Of a stretch of DNA of 64,000 nucleotides, positions 50,384-58,127 are shown in pieces (within the stretch, counting starts at the first letter, position 1; every line of letters starts with the position of its first letter). The notes beneath the pieces are model-generated. The model was not told the DNA's origin. It was given only the letters and a program-made list of their open reading frames with translations, and did no database searches. Made by a program: the position numbers and the translations under genes. Source of the DNA: Streptomyces sp. TLI_235 (lineage in GTDB: Bacteria > Actinomycetota > Actinomycetes > Streptomycetales > Streptomycetaceae); assembly GCA_002300355.1 (NCBI GenBank), contig NSGV01000002.1:310001-374000 (forward strand). The letters are read 5' to 3'.

Positions 50384-51331
50384 TCAGCAGGGTTGCCGCC
50401 AGGCGTCCAGCTCCAGACGCTTGGTCATGGAGCTGAGGCCCAGCTGCCGGCTCTTGGCGCAGTACTGGTCGTTGGGTGTCTTGTACTCGACGTGGAAGAC
50501 CGCCTTGCCGGCCGCGATGAAGGGCTTGAGGGCGTCGCACTCGTCGTACTCGGCGCACTGCTCGTTGACCGCGAAGTCGAAGTCGCCGACCAGGGAGGGG
50601 ATCTGGCCGAGGTCGTTCTTGAGACCGACGGCGAGTCCGCGGTCGTGGGCGAGCTTGGCGATGGCCCGGTTGTAGGCGAGCTGGTCGCCGGCGCTGATCG
50701 GGAAGCCGGTGTCGGCGCGGTAGTTCTCCACGAGGTCGGGTTCGACGGCGTCGAAGCCCTTGTCGCGGCACATGTCGAAGCGCTTGGCCATCAGCGGCAG
50801 CAGGACGTCGGTGCGGCGGATGTCCAGCGAGGACTCGCCCTTCCAGCCGTTGGCCCCGCCGCGGACGGCCTTCGGGAAGGCCCCCGCGTCGGAGCGGTAG
50901 TCCTCGTAGGCGCCGACGTTGACGTAGCAGATCACCTTGCGGCCCTTGGCGTGCAGGGCGGCGACGGTGGCGGCGTCGTTCTCGAAGCCGTCGATGTCGT
51001 AGACCGGGACGTCGACGCCGGTGTCGACCCGGCCGTCCAGCTGCCACTGCCAGGCGGTGCGCGGCGCGGGCTGCCAGCGGGCGGCCGAGGTCGGGCGGTT
51101 GCCGGTGGGGCTGCCGGAGGCGGCGTTGTCGTTGCCGGGGGTAGGCGACGGGCTCGCCGTGGGGCTGCCGCTCGCCGTGCCGGAGCCGGACGGCGCCGGG
51201 TTCGCCGTCCCGGAGGGGGCCGCCGTGGGCTCGTCCGGGTCGGGGCCGTCGTCGCCGCCCCCGCCGGAACACCCGGCGAGGGCGAGCAGCACGGCGGCCG
51301 CGGCGAGGGCGGCGGGGTGGCGGCGGGTCAT
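50384..51331 (-). CDS. GH114 endo-alpha-1,4-polygalactosaminidase lipoprotein
   Basis: A 315-residue surface lipoprotein that should hydrolyse galactosamine-containing polymers. Signal and lipobox LALAGC (Cys about 21), a Ser/Thr/Pro/Gly stalk (about 25-85), then a TIM-barrel GH114 domain: WQWQLDGRVDTGVDVPVYDI, KGRKVICYVNVGAYEDYR, KGFDAVEPDLVENY (catalytic acids likely here), GLAVGLKNDLGQIPSLVGDF and VFHVEYKTPNDQYCAKSRQL. Start ATG 51329-51331 overlaps the stop of the spherulin-4-like gene (ATGA). Last of eight genes; by analogy with fungal Ega3 it may trim or process the operon's polymer, or release it from the surface. Confidence 0.92.
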   Translation of the reverse strand: MTRRHPAALAAAAVLLALAGCSGGGGDDGPDPDEPTAAPSGTANPAPSGSGTASGSPTASPSPTPGNDNAASGSPTGNRPTSAARWQPAPRTAWQWQLDGRVDTGVDVPVYDIDGFENDAATVAALHAKGRKVICYVNVGAYEDYRSDAGAFPKAVRGGANGWKGESSLDIRRTDVLLPLMAKRFDMCRDKGFDAVEPDLVENYRADTGFPISAGDQLAYNRAIAKLAHDRGLAVGLKNDLGQIPSLVGDFDFAVNEQCAEYDECDALKPFIAAGKAVFHVEYKTPNDQYCAKSRQLGLSSMTKRLELDAWRQPC

Positions 51332-52035
51332 GGGTCGGTCTCCGTCCGGGTGGGCGTGGTGGACTGCCCCGCGAGGGCCGGGGTGAGGGCCGGTGACAGG
51401 GTGCGCCACGGGTTGTCGCCGTCGCCCGGTGTCGCGTAGTGGACGGCGGCCCCGCGCAGCCTGGCCTCGCGGGGGACGGCGCGCAGCCGGCCGGACGGCA
51501 CGCCGTGCACCAGGTGGCAGAAGAGCTCCGGCGGGTGGTCGGCCGTCCAGCGCGGCACGGGAGCCGCCTCGTACGCCTCCCAGTCTCCCTCGAAGGTGAC
51601 CAGCAGGTCGGCGACGCCGCCGGTCGCGTACGCCGGATCGGGGTGGGTGCCGTGGCCGAGCACCACGCTCTCGCAGCCGAGGGCGCGGGCGGCGACGGTG
51701 AGCCGCCGCTGGTAGGGCAGGAAGGCCGGGTCGGTGCACACCTGGTCGAAGTAGACGCCGTCGGTGCCGTACCAGGTGCGGTGGCGCTGGAGGTCCTCGA
51801 CGACGGCGGCGTGCGGGCGGCGTCCGTACCCGGTGTCGACGTAGCCGAGGATGCGCACCCCGGCCTCACGGAGTTCGGCGACGGGTTCGGCGAGGACCGG
51901 GTCGGGTGCCTCGCCGGGGCCGTCGGCGGCGTTGACGACCACGCCGTACAGGCGTGGTGCGGCCCGGACGAGGGCCCGCCAGGCGGACGGGTCCTCGGCC
52001 GGGTGCACGTAGAGCGGTACCAGCAGACGCTCCAT
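51328..52035 (-). CDS. Spherulation-specific family 4-like glycosidase-fold protein
   Basis: A 235-residue protein of the spherulin-4 family: LLVPLYVHPAEDPSAWRALV at the start, YGVVVNAADGPGEAPDP, VRILGYVDTGYGRRPHAAVV, YGTDGVYFDQVCTDPAFLPY and CHLVHGVPSGRLRAVPR. The family includes fungal Sph3 (GH135), which cleaves galactosaminogalactan and is needed to make it, and the fold matches the PelA hydrolase domain. No signal peptide is visible in this start, so it may act inside the cell or the start may be further upstream. Overlaps the epimerase gene (TGATG, 52033-52037) and the GH114 gene (ATGA), so translation is coupled on both sides. Confidence 0.85.
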   Translation of the reverse strand: MERLLVPLYVHPAEDPSAWRALVRAAPRLYGVVVNAADGPGEAPDPVLAEPVAELREAGVRILGYVDTGYGRRPHAAVVEDLQRHRTWYGTDGVYFDQVCTDPAFLPYQRRLTVAARALGCESVVLGHGTHPDPAYATGGVADLLVTFEGDWEAYEAAPVPRWTADHPPELFCHLVHGVPSGRLRAVPREARLRGAAVHYATPGDGDNPWRTLSPALTPALAGQSTTPTRTETDP

Positions 52036-52955
52036 CAGGCGGCGCGCTCCGTGGTGTCGTGCCCGGTGTCCTTCAGGCTGTGCCAGAGGTCGGCGAGCGA
52101 CTCGGCGAGGCCGATCCGCGGCTCCCAGCCGAGGGCGCGGGCCGCCGTGATGTCGGCCTGCTGCCAGGAGACGGCGGCGGAGCGCTCGCTGCCGGCGCCG
52201 TGTTCCTCGATCCGGCCGGCGAACTGCGCGGCGGTGACCAGGGCGTCGGCGACGGCGCGGACCGGGAGGGCCGCACCGCCGGCGATGTTGAGCACCGGCG
52301 GCAGCGGGTGCGCGGCGGTGAGCGCGGTGCCCACCGCGCGGGCGACGTCGCGGGCGTCCACGAAGTCGCGGTGCGCGGAGAGGTCGCCGACGGTGACGGT
52401 GCCGTCGGGGCCGGCCCGGCGGAGTTCGGCGGCGAGCCGGCCGGCCAGCGAGGTGCCGGGCGCGCCGGGGCCGACCGGGTTGAACACCCGCAGCACCACC
52501 GCGTCCTGGCCGTCGGCGGCGGCCTCCGCGACGGCGAGGGTGCCGGCCAGCTTGGTGGCGCCGTAGAGGCCGCCCGGCCGCGCGGCGGCGGTCTCGGCGA
52601 GCGAGGTGCCGTGCTCGCAGGCACCGTACTCGGCGGCGGAGCCGAGGTGGACGAGCCGGGTGCCGGGCAGCGTCGCGCGCAGGGCGGCGGCGAGCACGGC
52701 GGGGCCGCGGGCGTTGAGACCGGTCTGCAGCAGGGCGTCGCCGGTGACGGCGCCGGCGCAGTTCACCACCGCCGCGGGGCGGAGGTCGGCGAGCAGCGCG
52801 GCGAGGCCCTCGGCGGTCTCGTTCGCGAGGTCGATCCGCAGGTCGGCGGCGGCGGAGTGGCCGGCGCGGAGCACCCGCGCACCGGGGAGGGTGCGCAGGT
52901 GCTCGGCGATGTGGCCGCCCAGGAAGCCGGTGGCTCCGAGGACGAGGACGTCCAT
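52035..52955 (-). CDS. NAD-dependent nucleotide-sugar epimerase/dehydratase (extended SDR)
   Basis: A 306-residue extended SDR with cofactor loop LVLGATGFLGGHIAEHL, HLGSAAEYGACEHGTSLAET, active-site LYGATKLAGTLAV (Tyr-x3-Lys) and VVLRVFNPVGPGAPGTSL, which is the nucleotide-sugar epimerase pattern. Likely interconverts or reduces a UDP- or GDP-hexose(amine) for polymer synthesis. ATG 52953-52955 lies 3 bp past the stop of the nucleotidyltransferase. In Pel and galactosaminogalactan systems a UDP-GlcNAc/UDP-GalNAc C4 epimerase supplies the monomer; whether this one does that is inference. Confidence 0.88.
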   Translation of the reverse strand: MDVLVLGATGFLGGHIAEHLRTLPGARVLRAGHSAAADLRIDLANETAEGLAALLADLRPAAVVNCAGAVTGDALLQTGLNARGPAVLAAALRATLPGTRLVHLGSAAEYGACEHGTSLAETAAARPGGLYGATKLAGTLAVAEAAADGQDAVVLRVFNPVGPGAPGTSLAGRLAAELRRAGPDGTVTVGDLSAHRDFVDARDVARAVGTALTAAHPLPPVLNIAGGAALPVRAVADALVTAAQFAGRIEEHGAGSERSAAVSWQQADITAARALGWEPRIGLAESLADLWHSLKDTGHDTTERAA

Positions 52956-52958
52956 GGG

Positions 52959-53672
52959 TCAGGCACCCCGCAGCAGCAGGTCGCGGTTCTCGCGGAAGTC
53001 GGCGTTGGCCCGGTCGTAGTCGTCGGGGCGGCCGATGTCGAGCCAGTAGCCGTTGAACTCGTAGGCCTGCGGCGGGGTGCCGGCGTCCAGCAGGTCGAGG
53101 ACGAGGTCGTCGAAGCCGAGCGGCTTGCCGGGGGTGTAGCGGGTGAGGGTGGGCTTGGAGAGGCCGTAGACGCCCATCGAGACGTGGTAGTCCATGCTGG
53201 GCTTCTCGCGGAACTCGGTGACCCGGCCCTGCTCGGTGGTGAGGACGCCGAAGTCGATGTTGACCTTGCGCGCGTAGGTGGCGATGGTGAGCGGCGCGCC
53301 GGCGTCGATGTGCTGCTTGAGGACGTCGCCGTAGGCGAGGTCGGTGAGCACGTCGCCGTTCATGACGAGGAAGTGCTCGGGCAGGGTGTCGAGCATGGTG
53401 AGCAGCGGGCCCATGGTGCCGAGCGGCGTCTCCTCGGTGGTGTAGGAGACGTCCATGCCCCACTGGGAGCCGTCGCCGACGTAGGCGCGGATGATGTGGC
53501 CGAGGTGGCCGATCGCCAGGGTGCAGCTCTCGAATCCGGCCGCGACCAGCTGGCGCATCACGATCTCGAGGATGGCGTGCTGGTCGCCGATCGGCACGAG
53601 CGGCTTGGGCAGCGCGGTGGTGTACGGGCGCAGGCGAACGCCCTTGCCGCCGGCCAGGATGACAGCGTGCAT
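52959..53672 (-). CDS. Sugar-phosphate nucleotidyltransferase
   Basis: A 237-residue NTP_transferase. Motifs: MHAVILAGGKGVRLRPYT (pyrophosphorylase signature GGxGxRLxP), ALPKPLVPIGDQHAILEIVM, SYTTEETPLGTMGPLLTMLD and HFLVMNGDVLTDLAYGDVLK (metal Asp), EFREKPSMDYHVSMGVYGLS. It makes an NDP-sugar from a sugar 1-phosphate and NTP; specificity (dTTP, UTP or GTP) cannot be read. AAGGAGC precedes the ATG 53670-53672. Same operon as the 4,6-dehydratase and epimerase, so it likely supplies them. Confidence 0.92.
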   Translation of the reverse strand: MHAVILAGGKGVRLRPYTTALPKPLVPIGDQHAILEIVMRQLVAAGFESCTLAIGHLGHIIRAYVGDGSQWGMDVSYTTEETPLGTMGPLLTMLDTLPEHFLVMNGDVLTDLAYGDVLKQHIDAGAPLTIATYARKVNIDFGVLTTEQGRVTEFREKPSMDYHVSMGVYGLSKPTLTRYTPGKPLGFDDLVLDLLDAGTPPQAYEFNGYWLDIGRPDDYDRANADFRENRDLLLRGA

Positions 53673-53713
53673 GCTGGTGCTCCTTGTCTGTGTGCGGTGG
53701 GTGCGGACGCGGG

Positions 53714-54715
53714 TCAGACGTTGTACAGGTCGGTCTTGTAGCGGGCCAGGTTGGCCGGGTCGCGGAAGAACTCGATGGTGTGCAGCAGGCCGTCCTCCAG
53801 GGAGTGGGTGGGGGCCCAGCCGGTGGCCTCGCGCAGCCGGGTGGCGTCGGCGACGAGTCGCATGACCTCGGAGGCCGCGGGGCGGATGCGGTCGCTGTCC
53901 TCACGGACCGTCAGGTCGGTGTCCATCAGCTTGCCGATCAGGGTGACCAGGTCGCCGACGGAGATCTCGCCGCCGGTGCCGGCGTTGAAGGTGCGGCCGA
54001 CGACCTGCTCGGCGGGGGCGGTGCCGACGGTCGCGAAGGCTGCGGCGGTGTCCTTGACGAAGAGGAAGTCGCGGGTGGGGCGGAGGTCGCCGAGGGTGAT
54101 GGTGCGCTCGCCGGCGGCGACCTGGCCGATCACGGTCGGGATGACGGCGCGCATGGACTGGCGCGGGCCGAAGGTGTTGAACGGACGGAGCGTCACCACG
54201 GGGGTCTCGAAGCTCGCGTGGTAACTGTCCGCGAGCCGGTCGCCGCCGGCCTTGGAGGCCGCGTACGGGGACTGGGTGTTGATCGGGTGGTCCTCGGTGA
54301 TCGGGACGGTCTGCGCGGTGCCGTAGGTCTCGCTGGTGGAGGTGTGCACCAGGCGCGGGATCTCCAGGTGGCGGACGGCCTCCAGCACGTTGAGGGTGCC
54401 GGTGACGTTGGTCTCCACGTAGGAGTGCGGGGCCTGGTACGAGTAGGGGATCGCGATGAGCGCGGCCAGGTGGTAGACCGCGTCGGTGCCCTTCACCAGG
54501 CCGGTGACGGAGCCGGGGTCGCGGACGTCGCCGAGGACGATCTCCACGCTGTCCAGCACGTCCGGACTCAGTGTCTCCAGCCAGCCGAACGACGAGAAGG
54601 AGTTGTACTGGACCATCGCGCGGACGCGGTGTCCGTCGGCGACGAGCTTCTCGACGAGGTGCGAGCCGATGAAGCCCTCGGCTCCGGTGACGGCGGCGGT
54701 GGTGGTGCTGCTCAT
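53714..54715 (-). CDS. NAD-dependent NDP-sugar 4,6-dehydratase, LegB-like
   Basis: A 333-residue extended SDR. Motifs: VTGAEGFIGSHLVEKLV, AMVQYNSFSSFGWLETL (the segment typical of LegB/PseB-type NDP-hexosamine dehydratases), VYHLAALIAIPYSYQAP, HTSTSETYGTA and SPYAASKAGGDRLAD (catalytic Tyr-x3-Lys), VVTLRPFNTFGPRQS. It should turn a nucleotide-activated hexose(amine) into a 4-keto-6-deoxy intermediate. ATG behind GGAGG. Its presence means the polymer or a modification may carry a deoxy sugar, which plain Pel or galactosaminogalactan does not. Confidence 0.92.
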   Translation of the reverse strand: MSSTTTAAVTGAEGFIGSHLVEKLVADGHRVRAMVQYNSFSSFGWLETLSPDVLDSVEIVLGDVRDPGSVTGLVKGTDAVYHLAALIAIPYSYQAPHSYVETNVTGTLNVLEAVRHLEIPRLVHTSTSETYGTAQTVPITEDHPINTQSPYAASKAGGDRLADSYHASFETPVVTLRPFNTFGPRQSMRAVIPTVIGQVAAGERTITLGDLRPTRDFLFVKDTAAAFATVGTAPAEQVVGRTFNAGTGGEISVGDLVTLIGKLMDTDLTVREDSDRIRPAASEVMRLVADATRLREATGWAPTHSLEDGLLHTIEFFRDPANLARYKTDLYNV

Positions 54716-54833
54716 GGCGAGCCTCCGGTGGTGTGGACGTGTGGTGTGGCTCGCGGGCCCGTGGACGGGCGCGCGGTGGGGGGTTCAGGGGCGCCGTGGT
54801 CACGGCGTGTGGGCCCGCCCGGCGGGCACCGCG

Positions 54834-56384
54834 TCATCTGTGCGCGGTGATGCGGCCGGTTCTGGCGCGGGCGGCGAGCACCAGCGCGCCGACGGCGAGG
54901 CCGGTGACGGTGAGTCTCGCCGCGGTGGCCGAGGCGGGGTGCAGCGCGCCGGCCGTGCTCTCGGCGACGGCGGCGGCGGTGCATATCAGGGCGGTCGGCC
55001 AGACGGCGCCGAAGACCTGGAGCAGCAGGGCCGTCCAGAGCAGGGCGCCGAGCAGCAGCAGGCCGCCGAGCTGGACGGGGCCGGGCGGCGCCCCCGTCCA
55101 GAGCAGGCAGGCGCCGGCGCCGAGGACGGCGAGGACGGCGAGGTAGCCCGCGATGAGCCTGACGAGCGTGCGGTCGGTGCGGTTGCGGAACTGGTCGGCG
55201 GTGGTGCTGGTGTACAGCGCCGTCACCGAGCGGCTGCGGAACCGGAAGAGCAGCCATTCGGCGAGGCCCATGCTGAGGGTCAGCGCCACCGCGGCGGAGG
55301 CGCCGCCGGCGACGGCGGGCCGCCAGGGGTCGCCGAAGGAGGCGGTGATCACCAGCGCGCCGACCGCCAGGCCGAACAGGCCGTGCGGCAGGCTGTCGGC
55401 GAGCGGCACGCCGGCCTCCGGCGCCTTGTCGCCGGCCTTCAGCCGCTGCCCGATCTCGATGCCCGCGAAGGCGGCGGCGAGGGCGAGCGAGAGGGCCGGT
55501 CCGGTGATCCCCAGCCAGTTCGGCAGGTCGGTGGCGAGCGAGGCGGCGGCGCCGACCGTGGTCGGGGCGAGCGCGCCCATCAGCCGCTTGGCCCGCCGGG
55601 TCACCAGCAGGACGGTGGCCGAGGCGAGGTAGAGCGACTGCCCGGCGGCGAACAGCAGCACGGCGGTGCCCGCGCCGGCCAGGGCGGCCACGCCGGTGCC
55701 GAGCGCGGTGGCGGTGAGACCGCCGCGCAGCAGGCTGCGGCCGACCGCGGCCCGGGCACCGAGCGCCCGCCAGGCGTACGCCCGGTGGGCGAGCGCCTGG
55801 TTGAGGCCCCAGCCGATCAGCGCGGTGAGCGCGAGCGCGCTGCCGGCCCCGGGGGACTGCAGGAAGCGCGCGATCGGCAGGTAGGCGAGGCCGGGCAGGG
55901 CGAACAGCAGGCCGCGCAGCACGGTGCGCAGCGGGTCGGCCTGCCAGGGGTCGTGCGGCTCCGGCGGCGCGGCGTGGCGCCGCTCGGTGCGGGCGAAGAG
56001 CTCCTCGGCGATCGCGAAGGAGTCGGTGCGGCCGTAGCGGACGGCGGCCTGCTCGTCCGTCAGGCCGTCGGACTCGAGGACGGCGGCGATCTCGAAGGGG
56101 TGGACGGCTCGGGCGCAGACGTCGGCGAGCCGTTCGGCCAGTTCGTCCAGCGGGTCCTCGGGCAGCGGGACGGGCTCCGCCGTGCGCGGGTCGATGACGC
56201 GCAGGGCGAGGGTCTCGTCCGGCTTCCCGGCGGGGCCGGCCCCGCGGGTGAGCTCGCCGGGCGGCGGGACGCGCAGGGCGAGCGTCTCGTCGGCCCTTTC
56301 GGCGGCCCTGCGGCGGGGCAGGTGCAGGACGACGGTGTCCTCGGGGCGGGGGCCGTCCTCGGAGAGGTTCAGCAGGGTGCTCAT
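54834..56384 (-). CDS. Polytopic membrane protein, candidate PelG-like exporter
   Basis: A 516-residue protein with a cytosolic N-terminus (about 140 residues) and roughly ten to twelve membrane segments after residue 150 (for example RGLLFALPGLAYLPIARFL, LFAAGQSLYLASATVLLV, GYLAVLAVLGAGACLLW, GLLLLGALLWTALLLQVFG). Three tandem acidic-Thr motifs near the start (EDTVVLHL at 15-22, DETLALRV at 32-39, DETLALRV at 56-63) look like phosphorylation or FHA-docking sites. ATG 56382-56384 overlaps the glycosyltransferase stop (ATGA). The order PelF-like then membrane protein matches PelF-PelG in Pel operons; export of polymer is inferred from this. Confidence 0.78.
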   Translation of the reverse strand: MSTLLNLSEDGPRPEDTVVLHLPRRRAAERADETLALRVPPPGELTRGAGPAGKPDETLALRVIDPRTAEPVPLPEDPLDELAERLADVCARAVHPFEIAAVLESDGLTDEQAAVRYGRTDSFAIAEELFARTERRHAAPPEPHDPWQADPLRTVLRGLLFALPGLAYLPIARFLQSPGAGSALALTALIGWGLNQALAHRAYAWRALGARAAVGRSLLRGGLTATALGTGVAALAGAGTAVLLFAAGQSLYLASATVLLVTRRAKRLMGALAPTTVGAAASLATDLPNWLGITGPALSLALAAAFAGIEIGQRLKAGDKAPEAGVPLADSLPHGLFGLAVGALVITASFGDPWRPAVAGGASAAVALTLSMGLAEWLLFRFRSRSVTALYTSTTADQFRNRTDRTLVRLIAGYLAVLAVLGAGACLLWTGAPPGPVQLGGLLLLGALLWTALLLQVFGAVWPTALICTAAAVAESTAGALHPASATAARLTVTGLAVGALVLAARARTGRITAHR

Positions 56385-57997
56385 CCGGCGGCTCCGACGG
56401 CGGAGCGGGCGGCGGCGTCGGCTGCCTGGGCGGCGGCCTCGGCGCGCTGCGCGGGCGTCCACCAGTCGAAGGGGCCGTCGTCGTGGGCGGTGCGGAAGCG
56501 GTCGCGGCGGTCGAGTTCGCGGTAGATGTCGCGGAAGGAGTCGATGGTCTGGCGGAGGGTGAACTGCTCGATGACGCGCAGCCGGGCGCCGCGGCCCATC
56601 TCAGCGCGGCGGTCGGCGTCGCGGAGCAGTTCGAGCGCGGCCTTCGCCATCGCCTCGGGCTCGCGCGGCGGGACGACGAGACCGGTGTCGCCGACGGCCT
56701 CGCGGACGCCGCCGACGTCGGTGGAGACGGTGGCCCGGCCGCAGGACATCGCCTCGATGAGGGTGAACGGGAAGCCCTCGCTGATGCTGGAGAGCATCAC
56801 CACGTTGCCGGCCGCGTAGGCGTCCCGGATGTCGTCGACGCGGCCCTCGAAGACCACGGCGTCGCCGATGCCGAGGTCGGCGGCGAGCGCCTCGCAGCGC
56901 TCCCGGTAGGCGGCGCCGCCAGCGGGGGTGCCGCCGAACAGGCGCAGCCGGGCGCCGGGTATCTCGGCGCGGACGAGGGCGAAGGCGCGGATCAGCGTCT
57001 CCAGGTCCTTGATCGGGTCGACCCGGCCGGCCCAGCTGAGGGTGGGCACCTCGGGCTCGGGCCCGGCGGGCGGGAAGGCCTCCGGGTCGACGCCGTTGTA
57101 CACGGTGCGGATGCGCTCGGCGGGGGTGCCGGCGCGCTCCTCCCAGCGGCGGTTGTAGCGGTTGCCGGGGGTGACGAGCGCGGCCCGGGCGTAGCTCTCG
57201 ACGGCGAGCATCCGGTAGAAGCCGAGGACGAGCGCCTTGACCGGCCAGGCGTAGCCGGTGCCGTAGCCGAGGTAGCGCTCGCGCAGGTAGATGCCGTGCT
57301 CGGTGAGCAGGAACGGCGTGCCGTGCAGGTGGTTGCCGACCAGACCCGGCAGGGCGGCGAGGCCGCCGCTGACGGCGTGCAGGACGCCGCCGGGCTTGGG
57401 GTGGGCGGCGAGCGGGCGGAGCGCGTGCTCGAGGAGTTCGGTGGCGGTGAGCGCGTCGTGCAGGCTGGGCCTGGCGGCGGCGGTGGCGAGGTGGGGGCGG
57501 TTCCACACGTCCGCGAGGACCCGCAGCGCGGCCTCGGAGCGCAGCGCGGGGCTGAGCCGGCCGGCCCTGGCGTGGTCGGCGAGGACGTACAGCTCGGGGC
57601 CGAAGGCGTCCTCCTCGGCGGGGTCGAGCAGGGAGAGCAGGAAGCGTTCGTAGCCGGTGAGGAAGGCGCGCATCGCGGCGCCCTTGGGGGCCTGGCCCTC
57701 GGGGGCGGGGCCCCAGAGCGGGACGGCGCGGACGTCGGTGACGTGGGCGGGAAGGTCCCAGGAGAGCGGCTGTCCGGCGGTGCCGGTGATCGCGATGACC
57801 CGGAACTCGGTCTCGGGCATGCCGGTGACGAGCTGGTCGCACCAGACGCTGACGCCGCCGTGGCTGTGCGGGTAGGTGCCCTCTGTGAGCATGGTCACGC
57901 GGGTGCCGACCAGGTGCGCCAGGTCGGCCGGGCGTGCCGTGCCCGGCGCGTCGGACTCGGTCCCGGCCGCGGGCACGGCGTGCAGACGTGTGTTCAT
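56381..57997 (-). CDS. PelF-like glycosyltransferase (GT4 with DUF3492)
   Basis: A 538-residue cytosolic glycosyltransferase. The N-terminal DUF3492 region (about 30-280) starts MLTEGTYPHSHGGVSVW (35-52), the PelF signature, and contains VSGGLAALPGLVGNHLHGTP. The GT4 catalytic half (about 300-500) has VNNGVD-like VYNGVDPEAFPP, LSWAGRVDPIKDLETLIRAF and the EX7E-type motif MLSSISEGFPFTLIEAMSCG. ATG 57995-57997 behind GGGGGG. It probably polymerises GalNAc/GlcNAc from UDP-sugar, by analogy with PelF. Coupled to the membrane protein gene. Confidence 0.9.
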   Translation of the reverse strand: MNTRLHAVPAAGTESDAPGTARPADLAHLVGTRVTMLTEGTYPHSHGGVSVWCDQLVTGMPETEFRVIAITGTAGQPLSWDLPAHVTDVRAVPLWGPAPEGQAPKGAAMRAFLTGYERFLLSLLDPAEEDAFGPELYVLADHARAGRLSPALRSEAALRVLADVWNRPHLATAAARPSLHDALTATELLEHALRPLAAHPKPGGVLHAVSGGLAALPGLVGNHLHGTPFLLTEHGIYLRERYLGYGTGYAWPVKALVLGFYRMLAVESYARAALVTPGNRYNRRWEERAGTPAERIRTVYNGVDPEAFPPAGPEPEVPTLSWAGRVDPIKDLETLIRAFALVRAEIPGARLRLFGGTPAGGAAYRERCEALAADLGIGDAVVFEGRVDDIRDAYAAGNVVMLSSISEGFPFTLIEAMSCGRATVSTDVGGVREAVGDTGLVVPPREPEAMAKAALELLRDADRRAEMGRGARLRVIEQFTLRQTIDSFRDIYRELDRRDRFRTAHDDGPFDWWTPAQRAEAAAQAADAAARSAVGAAG

Positions 57998-58127
57998 GGA
58001 TTCCCCCCCAGGAAATCCCGCCCCCGGGTTGGCGGGCGGTGCAGTGCGCGTGGTGCGGGGCGGTGCCCGGACCGGAGAGGTTCGCTCCCCGGTCCGGGCC
58101 GCCGTCGGCTCTCGCCGTCCGGTCGGA

